Assembly (NCBI GenBank): GCA_038025085.1
Contig: CM076144.1
Span: 21,149,501 to 21,213,500 of the forward strand
From: Tetragonia tetragonoides
Taxonomy: Eukaryota > Streptophyta > Magnoliopsida > Caryophyllales > Aizoaceae
DNA length: 64,000 nt
Direction of reading: 5' to 3'
The translations under genes and the position numbers were made by a program. The notes under the pieces are model-generated. The model was given only the letters and a program-made list of their open reading frames with translations, ran no database searches and was not told the DNA's origin. Positions 55,045-64,000 of this stretch are shown here, piece by piece. Position 1 is the stretch's first letter. Each line of letters begins with the position of its first letter.

Positions 55045-55697
55045 GTATGGTTGAAAATCCTGAGGTGAAGAAGATGAAGATGTGGTGAAGCATACACAAG
55101 AGTAAAAAGATGTAGATGAAGTTGAAGAAGAATAAATTTTTTCTGAAGATGGTAGATGAAAATTTTGAGGATCGAAGATGTCGCCTTGTTGAATATTACA
55201 ATCGGATTATTGAAGAGTAAAAAGAAGATTTTGAAAATGAGTAGTATAGGTTTGAGCTCAAAGGGAGGCATCATGGTCATGGTCATGGTCGTTGATCGAG
55301 TTGGAAGGAAGAATATTGGTGTAATGGGAGGTTTGTTAGGGAGTTTGCCACGTCAATATTATATTTTGAAGAAAGTTTATATTGTGGGTCATGGAAAAAG
55401 CTTAGAATTACTTCATGTTCAAGAATATTATGCGTGGAGCATGTTTAAATGAGGTTATGGCAGTAAATTGTGTGCGGGAAAGGAAGGTTACAAAGAGTTT
55501 GTAGTAGTGTTTATTTTTTGGGAAGTTTTTATATTGCGGTAGATGTTGGTAGAATATAATATCGTGAAAGATATTGTTTTTTTTTTTACAGCAGTAGAAA
55601 AACTAAAACAACGACCTAGTTTGAGATCCCACGCTTCTTTGCTAGAATAGCAAGAGAATTGACCTCTTTGACAAAGATTCTAGGACAATGACATACC

Positions 55698-56067
55698 TAG
55701 GGTTAGCAAACGAGTCGAGTCGAGCCGAGTATTTCTGTGTTCGTGCTCGGTTCGTTTATTAAACGAGCATCATATTGGTGCTCATGCTCGACTTGTTTCT
55801 TATCGAGCGAGTTTTAAACGAGCTTTGACCGAGTTTTGACCGAGCCGTTCACGAGCTGCTCGCGGGCACACTAATTTTAAAGGCATTATCACCCTTGAAA
55901 ATACTAACGAGCCGAGTTGAGGGGTGCTCGTGCTCAGCTCGTTTAGTAAACGAGCCTTGAATTGGTGCTCGTGCTCGGCTCGTTTATTATTAAACGAGCT
56001 TTGACCGAACTTTGACCGAGTATGTTCACGAGCTGTTCGCGAGTGCATCGGCTCGTTTGCACCCCTA
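55698..56067. mobile_element. hAT-like MITE, ACGAGC-rich
   Basis: Ends TAGGGTTAGCAAACGAG and CTCGTTTGCACCCCTA are inverted. Flanked by GACATACC (55690-55697) and GACATAAC (56068-56075), an 8-bp duplication with one difference. The interior repeats GCTCGGCTCGTTTA-type words in both orientations, with two similar sub-blocks (near 55735-55810 and 55925-56000). Confidence 0.82.
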
Positions 56068-56943
56068 GACATAACCTAACACAATGAAAGAAACCAAGAA
56101 GCTTAAAAATAGCATGTATATGGTGAGAAATTGACGCGTCCACCAGCCTGTATCCAAGCAGTTGTTCAACAAGCTGTTGACAGTCAGACCAAAGGCACAC
56201 ATGAAGCCATCCTTGCTTCTTTGCTGCTTTGAACGCAACTAGTATTCCTTCTGCTTCAGCCTGAAGTGGAGAGGATGCAAAGAAAGAGCAACATCCTTTT
56301 GTCACAACACTACGATCCTCAAGTCGAGCCACCCAACTGGTACCTGCACAAAGAGTATTACTATCCCAATTCCCAAGCACCATCAACAATTATGTCCATA
56401 GTGGCACAATTAGAATTCCAGTCAATTAAGAATTCTGCTGCCCCAGAGTCCCTTCGTCAGAGCTGGATGGTGAGGAGGGATGGATGATAGGCTGTTGTAT
56501 CCCAAAAGGTCGTGCTTCCAGTTCTTCACTGTAGAGCACCTACCACAAAGCAAGAATCATAGAAGGGCAACGCTTTTGTTCCTTGAACATAACTGCAATT
56601 ACGAGAGCACTAGATTGACCATAACCCCGCGAAGAAGTAGCGAAGGGAGTCAAAGTCTTGCTTGCGATTTTTAGAGAAATAAGAAATCCAGTTCGGACAC
56701 CAATCTTCAATCCGAATTAATTGTGTAGATAGACGAAGCCCCAATAGAGAGGAACTCCATATGCGTTGAATAAAGGGGCAATCTCGAAATAGGTGTTCCC
56801 TTGTTTCGAGAACCTCACCGTTGTCAATAGAACTGCAAAACTTACAGTAGCCAGCCGAGCTGATATTGCGACGGACCAAAGCAGCACCTAATGGCAATGC
56901 TCCATGAGTAAGTTTCCAATAAAATGTCTCTACCACTTAGAAT

Positions 56944-57415
56944 TAGGCCTGGTGAAAGCTAACCCGACCTGACAACCCGATCTGAACTTAACCCGAAAAA
57001 AGTGGGTTAGGGTTGAGAGTTTCAACCTGTTTATTTTATGGGTTAGGTTAATGTTGAAATTTTCAACCTGGAAACGACCTGTTCAACCTGTTTACTTACG
57101 TATGTCAATTTTATTTTTGAAATTCAGTAAATATTTATGAGCCAAATAATTAATAATCACTGAAAAGTATAAATTTTCCTTAATCCAATAGTTTATTTTG
57201 TATATATCTACTTACCATAGAAATTTGAGGGTATATATCCCTTTTAAATCAAGTTTTTCCTATTTTTTACTTAAAATAAATTAGTTAAATGAGTTTAAAC
57301 GGGTCGACCTATTAATTAAATGGATTGGGTTAGGATTGGAGTTTTCGACTCATTTAATAAACAGGTCAATTAGGTTGAACCCGAACCCGACCTGACCTGA
57401 TGAGCCCCCAAAAGT
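56944..57415. mobile_element. hAT-like MITE, right end eroded
   Basis: Starts TAGGCCTGGTGAAAGCTAAC after CTTAGAAT and contains CAACCTG and AACCCGA words at both ends with an AT-rich middle, as in the MITEs at 17202 and 51949. The right end breaks up near CCTGATGAGCCC, with neither a matching inverted end nor a duplication. It interrupts the zinc-binding region of the LINE. Confidence 0.55.
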
Positions 57416-58144
57416 TACCCCAACAACGTTTCAAATTTGCTTGTCCACTCCCCAATCTAGAGGTCACAACATCTGAATCAATTGCACAATTGAGTCCTCA
57501 CAGGGAGAGCTTGGGAGCTTTAGGGCAAAAAATCTTTTCCAGAATCCATGGAGTAGTTTTCTATTAGTGGTACTTTAATTAATAAGTGTAGTAGTTTTTT
57601 TATTTGTGTGGGTAATTGAGTTTAGGAAGGTAGTAGTTATTTGGAAATAATAGGAGTCATTCTGACGCCTATAAATATAGGTAGTAGCAGATTGGATAAG
57701 TTAGGTTTTGCTCAAGGTAGAGAGAGGGCTCCCTTGTTTCAGTTGAAGAGTGTGCGGGTGTGCACAACGCCCAGCCAATGATGTGGAGGGTTTCTAAACT
57801 AACTTTGACCTCAAAAGATAGGTTATGAGGAAGATGATGGTTTTATGGCTTTCCCGTGCATAAAGTCATATGTGGGGTAGTAGTAGTTGAAGGGTTGTGA
57901 TGTTATCAAAAATATGAGTGTGTGAGGGGGTAGGGTCACTTACTAGGTAGAAGAGATTGAGATGTTAGTATTTGAGTGTCTACTATTGTAACTCTATATT
58001 TGATGATAATGAATATGTGTAATTTTGCAATTAATAGTAGTAATTGTGGGTATATTCAAACACCCTTTAAATCTTGTGTATCTTATTTAATGTAATTCCG
58101 ATGTAGTCATAGTAGTATGTTAGTGGGGCGCATAATCCCCAACA

Positions 58145-58265
58145 ATAATTTTGTAATCAAAAGGAAATTTGAAATATTCTTCGAACCACCCATTTGGAGA
58201 TTTTCAGTGTGAAATAACAATTTTGTCCTACAATTGTAACAAAGTAATAGAATTGTCATGTCTTT
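58145..58265. repeat. Duplicated block, copy 1, distal part
   Basis: Resumes the similarity interrupted at 54222: GTAATCAAAAGGAAATTTGA and CCATTTGGAGATTTTCAGTG match 63470-63530. This shows the two parts were contiguous before the LTR element inserted. Confidence 0.6.
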
Positions 58266-58890
58266 TTCACTCACCTTTTAAGGGTCATGTGCTTATGTAT
58301 CAATCTACATACTCAAAGATCAAACAACTAATTTACTCAACTAAACAATTTAAAATAAACAACCATGACAAACAACATGTCAAAACTAGCTAACATATTA
58401 TAACAGCTAATTACCAAACATGATTTTAGTGAAGCAATAACTAATATGAAATTCCTAATTCCCGAAGTAATTATTTCTTTTTTGGTGCAAATCCTAAATC
58501 CTAGTGTGAGTTTTGCTTTCACTGCTTTTTCTTTCTTTCTTTCTTTCTTTTTGGATGGTTCTAAACGCAGCCACCACAAATTTTTACCCTAAAGTTTCCA
58601 AAATAGCCCTAACATATATTATGAGAGGTAGAAAGATTATTTTCTACTCTCATCACCACTTCTGTAACTGAAACTTCTCAATAGACTCAAAAAGAAGCAA
58701 TCTTTTTTGTTGGATTCAACATATTGAATACAATTTAATGATGGATGCTAGTTGAAACATCTTTTGTGATATGATGGATGATAATGACAACATTTTTGGC
58801 TATGAATTTGAGGTATTACAGTCTCATTCGTGGTCTTATTTATTAATTGTCGTAAAAAATAATTCACAGGTTGCCGTCAAAAAACTCGCA
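58266..58890. other. Intergenic; short (CTTT)n run
   Basis: No gene recognised. A CTTT tetranucleotide run lies at about 58529-58551. Confidence 0.45.
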
Positions 58891-58898
58891 GATTGAAC

Positions 58899-59144
58899 GA
58901 GTTTCATGAGACTCTCATGAAGTTCATCAGTGAGTTTCATGAGACTCTCATGAAGTTCATTAGTGAGCTTCCTGAAAGTCTCATGAAGCTACTGTCGTAA
59001 AAAAAAAATATACCAGGATGCCGTAAAAAAATTCGCAAATTGAAGGACCTTCATGAGACTCTCATGAAGTTCATCAGCGAGCTTCATGAGACCCTCATGA
59101 ATATCATTAGTGAGCTTCATAAGAGTCTCACGAAATTACTTTAG
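58899..59144. repeat. 33-bp minisatellite, six units in two blocks
   Basis: Units of the type GAGTTTCATGAGACTCTCAT plus GAAGTTCATCAGT start at 58899, 58932, 58965, and again at 59046, 59079 and 59112. Each block of three is preceded by GCCGT(C/A)AAAAAA and TCGCA(G/A)ATTGAA, so the larger unit is about 147 bp, duplicated once. The unit is a multiple of three and the first block reads open as an 11-residue repeat (EFHETLMKFIS). Confidence 0.88.
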
Positions 59145-59211
59145 AAACTTCATTCGGAGATCGAACCGTTCACATCAACGTATATACTTGCGAAATTCAA
59201 ACTAAACAAAC

Positions 59212-60328
59212 CACTACAAAAATAAAAGAAAATAATGTCTGAAATAGCGTTGGTTTTAACGTCGGAAGAAGGCAAAAATCCGTCACTAAGATTCTTAGCA
59301 ACGGATTTAGCAACGGAAAGCATCCATTGCTAAAAAGCGCGATGCTAAGATTGTTGGCGTCGAAACACAAAATAATCCATTGCGTTTATTTTTCCAATTA
59401 GCGTCGGAATTTACGTTATCCGTTGCTGACAGTTAGCATCGGATAATATAATTGGCCGTTGCTATGTTTTACGAGAGAAATACAAAAAGAAAAAAGGCGG
59501 AATTGTGTGAGTGAAAAGCGTTGGTTTTAAGAAGGCAAAAATCTGTCGCTAAGATTCTTAGCAACGGATTTAGCAACGGAAAGCATCCGTTGCTAAAAAG
59601 CGCGACACTAAGATTGTCGGCGTCGAAACACAAAATAATCCGTTGTGTTTATTTTTCCAATTAGCGTCGGAATTTACGTTATCGGTTGCTGACAGTTAGC
59701 GTCGGATAATATAATTGGTCGTTGCTATGTTTTACGAGAGAAATACAAAAAGAAAAAAGGTGGAATTGTGTGAGTACTGGGCAGAGCCCATCACCTGCCG
59801 CGCTAGGCCCAGTCGCAATCACAAGGCCCACGCGCATGTGAGGTGATAAATAATCCCACCAGTTTTGGTCCTGACAAGATTCGAAGCCAGGGCGCTGCGT
59901 GAACTAGAACAACTCCTCCACCAGCGTGCTACAACTTTGTTATCAATATACAATGCATTGCATTTTATTTATCATGTGTAAAAACTTCAGCTCGATGAAA
60001 TTTTCTGCTACGATTTTTTAGTAATTCCGACGCTAGTGAAATTTAAATTATTCATTTAAAATTTTGCTGAATGCATAGCGACGAATTATTTGTAATATCT
60101 GTTGCTAATTTATTTTTTTTTCTTAAAATTACCTTTAGCAACGGAATATTTCCAAATCTGTTGCTAATTTAGCAACGGATATTACAATTTTTCGTTGCTA
60201 AGAATTTTTAGCAACGGATAAAACAAATCCGTTGCTAAGAAATTAAAGCAATGGAAAATTTTAGAATCCGTTGCTAATGTTCGCAACGGATGAAATATGC
60301 CCGACGCTATTTTCCCTTTTTTTTAGTG
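59212..60328. mobile_element. Small non-autonomous CACTA element
   Basis: Begins CACTACAAAAATAAAAG and ends CCCTTTTTTTTAGTG, with the exact 3-bp duplication AAC on both sides (59209-59211, 60329-60331). It is full of TTAGCAACGGAT / ATCCGTTGCTAA subterminal-type repeats in both orientations. A segment of about 260 bp is duplicated in tandem (59246-59513 and 59517-59775). It has no coding capacity. A tRNA-like stretch lies on the minus strand at about 59873-59933. Confidence 0.88.
59873..59933 (-). other. tRNA-like pol III box pair in CACTA element
   Basis: On the minus strand GTAGCACGCTGGTGGAGGAG resembles an A box and GGCTTCGAATCTTGTC resembles a B box, about 30 nt apart. The cloverleaf is poor, so this is a relic at best. 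It is noted because the larger CACTA element carries a better tRNA-like sequence in the same orientation. Confidence 0.35.
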
Positions 60329-60331
60329 AAC

Positions 60332-60954
60332 TGAAACAAAACTTGAAGAATATACGCCGACAGAGACAGAGGGGCAGTGGTCACGGGAGAGAGGGGGTGG
60401 TCGTGACGGTGTTACGGTGGTGATGGGGCTGTGCTTTTTTTGTTTTGCTTTCGTGGGTTGTTACCAGGTTAGATGAGAGAGAAAGAGGGGGCATGGGAAA
60501 TGAAAAGGGTAATTGTGTCTAGTTTAGACTAATTTAGTGATATTTAGTAATTTTCTTAGTGTCATTTAGCAAACATGTTCTTTTTCCTTCTTCTCTCTTT
60601 TTTAATTTTTATTTCCATTTGTCCTAATCCCACCAAATTTATAGACCCTTTTATATTGGGCGATAGTGCAAAACTCATAGTATTTTGTTTTAGCGCATCA
60701 TAACACAAGCCCATATTTCCTCTTGCCTGTCCATTCCCCAAAACCACGATAAAGCACGTGACACAAACTAAAGAGCTGTAGACCATGTCTATGTTGAATT
60801 GGGAAAAATTCAGCATATAGGTAGGACATGACACGACTTATATGAAAAGAGTAATAAGTTACAAAAATTCATTATATGCAAAAAAGGCTTGAGTACGAAG
60901 GTGGTACGATATAGCGGGTCATGGGTTATGGGTTGTGTCAAGGTCGCCTTTGGA
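60332..60954. other. Intergenic, no gene seen
   Basis: GA-rich start (60355-60500) and otherwise AT-rich sequence without recognisable coding or repeat features. Confidence 0.4.
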
Positions 60955-61897
60955 AATGAGGCGTCACAACATTACATGACAAAAAACCCACTTGGTGAGA
61001 CATGGACTGTGTCGCATGAAATCCCTAATACGAAGGTACAACACGACTGATAGCTAATATATCTTATAACATGCTGAAACCCACGTGTGAATGGATTTCA
61101 TTAGTGACGGTTAGACTTGCTGAAATCCTAAAAATTATACCCTTAGAGCGTCTCTAATGCAAGGTTTTTATGAGAGGTTTGTGGGCAAAAAACCTCTTGT
61201 AGAAACCTCATCCCCATAGGGATAAACCTATAAACCTAAGGTTTGTACAAATTGGTTTGTCTAGACAAACTTGGTTTGTAGGCTATGATGTGTCACATAC
61301 AAAAAACCTATGTGAGATTTGTAACATTACAACATAGAGATTTGTATAATTGAGGTTTTAAATTTAATGATGTGTCAAAGATAAAAGGTTCCTTCAAAGT
61401 TTGTAGCATTGAAGATGCTCTTATCTTGCAATTGGCGTCTCTAAACACTCATTAAAAATCATTTGCGGCCTATAGGAGACGCCCATGTGCCTACAACAAA
61501 AAATCCAACAAAATACTAGTAAACTATTTTGAGTTTTTGACGCTATGTCTAGTTTAAGCCTTGTTAAAACAATATCACCTTTAATTTCCAATATATGGAA
61601 ATTTCGTTGAGTTTTTAAGTTTTTGAAAAACTCTCACGATTTGAAAAACTCTTATATTTGCACCCAAAACACATAACTAGCATTTGTTTAACTTTTTTCT
61701 TTTTTTTTTTCTTTTTTTGTTGAGGGTTTATCTTTATTGTCAAAGATCATACGAAAACAATTTCCCATTGTTTTGAGTCAGAAGAGAAAAGTTAGAACAC
61801 CCTTGTCAGATGCAAGCTATTATACCCTCACACTTAGAAGATTTGGCCGGTCTCATGGGCGATGAGATTGCCTTGAAGTGGGCAAATATGCAAATAA

Positions 61898-62248
61898 CTC
61901 AGGGTGGAGATGAGATTGAGTGTGTGTTTTTTTTTCACTTGTTGGACCTTATCCAATCAGTGAAAATCAGTGGCAAGACATTACTCAATTAGTGGGAATC
62001 AGTGACAACCCTTTACTGAATCCGTGAGAATAAGTGGCAGGACCTTACTCAATTAGTGAAAATCAGTGACAGGACCCACATTTCTACTCACGGAATCAGT
62101 GACAGGACCTTATTGAATCAGTGGAAGGACCTTACCGAATCAGTGAAAATCAGTGGCAAGACATTACTCAATCAGTAAGAATCAGTGGGAGGATCTTACT
62201 CAATCAGTAAGAATCAGTGGAAATAAGTGGAAAAGAACGCACCCTGAG
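61898..62248. mobile_element. MITE-like insertion with AATCAGTGG tandem repeats
   Basis: Ends CTCAGGGTG and CACCCTGAG are inverted, and the right end reversed reads GGGTGCGTTCTTTTCCACT, similar to the GGGCTCGTTCTTTTCAACT end of the MITE at 7464. The interior (about 61955-62225) is a degenerate tandem array of AATCAGTGG and CTTACTCAATCAGT words, several with spacing of about 37-45 bp. The target duplication is not resolved, but the copy-1 block lacks this segment, confirming insertion. Confidence 0.65.
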
Positions 62249-62460
62249 AGTTTGGCGTGTATTGGAGGTGATAAATAGGATGAAAATTTTGCCCTATTGA
62301 TAGTTGGAAGACTACTCACAAATAGTGCTTACAATTTGGACGCTTTCAAGAGGACAATTATGTTTGGAATGACTCAAAGGGTTTGTTCATTCGATCTATT
62401 GATAAAAGACTCTTTGCTATTCAGTATTTCAGTGTATCAATTAGATATATAGAAAATAGG

Positions 62461-63330
62461 TAATGTTATCCAGGTAACTTGTTAAGGGGGGGTATATTTG
62501 GATATCTAGGTATAGTTAAGAGCTATTTTTGCTAATTGCATCTAACCTGCTTATTAACTGATCTTCTAAACATGAAAAAAGAAATAAAATATAATCATTT
62601 TTCCAACTTAGCTTCACCACCGGTAACTTATTACTAGGCCCATACGTTTTGCTCTCTCTCTTGATTTTCTCTCTCTTGATTCCTACTCCAGTGCTCCTTC
62701 TCACTTCTTCCATAGTCATTAATGGCCTCCCGCAAATCCACTTCATTTTCCCGGACTTTTGAATGATCCCTTGCCAACTGGGATTTTCTTTTGACTCTCC
62801 AAGCCCATTTACCATATTAATTCTTTGGGGTTCTCCCCCTATCTTTCTAGTATTTTTCATTTAATTCGCCGCCGGGAATTGGTCACCGTTATCATGATTT
62901 GCCGCTCAAAACTTGGTTGCAGCACTCAATTATTGGATGAATAATTATTGGGGCTGGGCTTGAATTTTTTGTTTTGAGAAGGTGATAGATGGGGCGTAGC
63001 CAGTGAGTAGTGGTGGTCTGGTGGACGGTCGGTGGCTAGGGGTGGATGATGGTGTGAGGCAGGGGAGCTACGGATTAATTTTAGGAAGTCTTATTGGTCG
63101 ACGATGTAGTTTCTATCTTTATTATTTTTTTCGAGTGAAGATGCATTTTCTATATTTATTACGGAGTATCACGTAAATGATCAAATAAGTTTTTTTTTAT
63201 ATTTATTGAGTAATTGATTAAATAAGTTAAGTTCAATCGGAATAAATCCCACCTTATAAAGATACCAAAATTAATTATCATCTATTTGTATTTTGTTATC
63301 TTAACAAGTTATCCGGGTTATTTGTTAATG
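62461..63330. mobile_element. TIR element of unassigned class
   Basis: Left sequence GGTAACTTGTTAAG (62473-62486) is matched inverted at the right by CTTAACAAGTTATCC (about 63299-63313), with further similarity outward. TAATG occurs on both sides (62461-62465, 63326-63330) and may be a target duplication. The segment is absent from the homologous copy-1 block. No transposase frame recognised. Confidence 0.5.
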
Positions 63331-63590
63331 GGACCGATAAAAGAAAGTACTGAAGAGATCGTCATGGTGCATTGACAATCAGTTAATAAATTTGAAGGAG
63401 TTACAAGAGGATGGATGAACAACCATTACAGATTTGGAGTTTTGTACGTAGTCTTTTTGAGTAGTTATTGTAACCAAAAGAAATTCGAAAGATTTTTCGG
63501 AATAGCCATTTGGAGATTTTTAGTGTCTAATGCCAATTTTGTCTTACACTCGTGAAAAGTACCATAATTCTTATCAGGGGCGGATTTACT

Positions 63591-63880
63591 TTAATTGGAC
63601 TGGGGGGAAAAGCCTCCACTGACATTTGAGCCCAACAACTATTGATTTAGAGATCCAAATGAGTGCCCCCAGTCCAAATAGAACTGTGCCACTGGCCCAT
63701 GAAGGGAAAAAAAAAAATGAATTTCAACTGCAAAAATCACGTGAAAACAAAAGAAAAGAGGTGAGAGAAACTTTACCCAAAAAAAGGAGGAGAGAGAAAC
63801 TCATGTCAGGCTGACTCAGGCATTTCCTTCCTCTCACATCTCTAAAGAAAATATAGAACTTAGGATTGTTGAATATATGT
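63591..63880. other. Possible hAT-type end and flanking sequence
   Basis: CAGGGGCGGATTTACTTTAA at about 63577-63596 resembles the CAGGGGCGGA start common among plant hAT elements, followed by a G-run and sequence that can partly fold back (CCCCCAGTCC, 63667-63676, against GGACTGGGGG, 63598-63607). The far end is not found. Confidence 0.35.
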
Positions 63881-63883
63881 ATA

Positions 63884-64000
63884 CTAGGTGGATGTCTATG
63901 AGTATGCCATGCGTTTCACGGACTGTGATTATATAATAAAACTAATATAAAGTGATTATTAATTTTATCGAAAAATCAAAGTGTAATTGTCACTTATGCA
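63884..64000 (-). mobile_element. Helitron 3' end, second family, runs off window
   Basis: On the minus strand the sequence ends GACATCCACCTAG followed by T, with a hairpin CCGTG/CATGG (CCGTGAAACGCATGG) before it. It matches the inverse of 43540-43651. The element extends beyond base 64000. Confidence 0.65.

Larger units (their letters stand above)
55577..57555 (-). mobile_element. LINE 3' part nested in LTR 2
   Basis: On the minus strand, the reverse-transcriptase zinc-binding region (ETFYWKLTHGALPLGAALVR, CKFCSS, EHLFRDCPFIQRIW; 56936-56610) is followed by an RNase H-like domain (about 56389-56080: GTSWVARLEDRSVV, LQAEAEGILVAFKAA, WSDCQQLVEQL), typical of plant LINE ORF2 C-termini. It ends in an A-tract (T-run at 55577-55587). 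Stops and frame changes make it inactive. hAT-like elements at 55698-56067 and 56944-57415 are inserted in it. Confidence 0.8.
54223..58144 (+). mobile_element. Short non-autonomous LTR retrotransposon with nested LINE
   Basis: Two LTRs of about 810-830 bp (TGTTAGG ... CCCCAACA) surround only 303 bp of internal sequence, which starts with a primer-binding site of initiator-Met type and ends with a purine-rich tract before the second LTR. There is no gag or pol, so it is a TRIM/LARD-like non-autonomous element of copia type. The second LTR is interrupted by a LINE (about 55577-57555). A clear 5-bp target duplication is not preserved (GTTAC on the left). It sits inside copy 1 of a duplicated block whose other copy lacks it, confirming it as an insertion. 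Confidence 0.82.
55334..58144 (+). repeat. LTR 2 of the short LTR element, split by a LINE
   Basis: Starts TGTTAGGGAGTTTGCCACG and matches LTR 1 to AGATATTGTT at about 55577, then resumes at about 57556 (TATTAGTGGTACTTTAATTA) and runs to ATAATCCCCAACA at 58144. The gap is the minus-strand LINE. Confidence 0.8.
60955..63590. repeat. Duplicated block, copy 2, with two insertions
   Basis: Related to copy 1 (53232-54222 plus 58145-58265). The similarity is interrupted by a MITE-like insertion at 61898-62248 and a TIR element at about 62461-63330, neither present in copy 1. Copy 1 in turn has an LTR element at a site that is intact here (AGTTATTGTAACC, 63461-63473). The bases 61140-61430, rich in GGTTTGTA/TAAACCT words, also lack a counterpart in copy 1. 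Confidence 0.6.

Noticed and set aside
62516..62860. 114-codon minus-strand frame
   Set aside because: No recognisable motif; it lies within a probable TIR element and reads like chance coding.

Overview
This window looks like nuclear DNA of a flowering plant, most likely a dicot. It is AT-rich, has intron-containing genes with GT-AG splice sites, and is filled with plant-type mobile elements. I cannot name the species. No bacterial operons, CRISPR arrays, rRNA genes or convincing functional tRNA genes are present.

Conventional genes are few. (1) A divergent WRN-type 3'-5' exonuclease-domain protein lies at 3516-4271 (-); its first two catalytic acids are replaced. (2) A first-exon-like coding segment lies at 17963-18140 (+), with a LINE inserted about 130 bp behind its splice donor. 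(3) Two related DIR1-like lipid-transfer proteins lie 11 kb apart. The copy at 39543-40774 is broken by a 16-bp deletion and a hAT-like insertion in its first exon. The copy at 51349-52302 has an intact two-exon reading frame but lacks one cysteine of the CC pair. Everything else is mobile DNA, its remains, or sequence I cannot assign.

Layout. 1-4.4 kb: small TIR elements (MITEs) and the exonuclease-like gene. 4.4-8.8 kb: a long-TIR, probably MULE-type element holding a Helitron, a tRNA-derived SINE and two MITEs. 9.3-11.5 kb: a MULE with a second MULE nested in it. 12.4-16.5 kb: two Helitrons in head-to-tail contact, of the same family as the one at 5.1 kb. 17.2-21.4 kb: a hAT MITE, the orphan exon, and a LINE interrupted by a 2.16-kb LTR-like insertion. 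21.4-31.2 kb and a short piece after 36.5 kb: a decayed Athila-type Ty3/gypsy element with a 5' LTR, tRNA-Asp-type primer site, broken pol and an env-like ORF split by a 1,018-bp solo LTR. 31.2-36.5 kb: a CACTA element inserted in the Athila 3' region that carries two exons of a KH-domain gene. 37-44 kb: MITEs, hAT elements and the broken LTP gene. 45.2-51.0 kb: an almost complete Ty1/copia element with matching 5-bp target duplications, sitting about 215 bp upstream of the second LTP TATA box. 53-64 kb: a duplicated block of unknown nature, one copy containing a short LTR element that itself hosts a LINE and two hAT-like elements, plus a second CACTA element, a 33-bp minisatellite, and part of another Helitron running off the window.

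The most notable signals are the KH-domain exons captured in the CACTA element, tRNA-like modules in both CACTA elements, a repeated internal motif shared by the three Helitrons, and a set of fold-back MITEs whose arms are short tandem repeats. Boundaries backed by both terminal motifs and target-site duplications are the most reliable; others are marked approximate.
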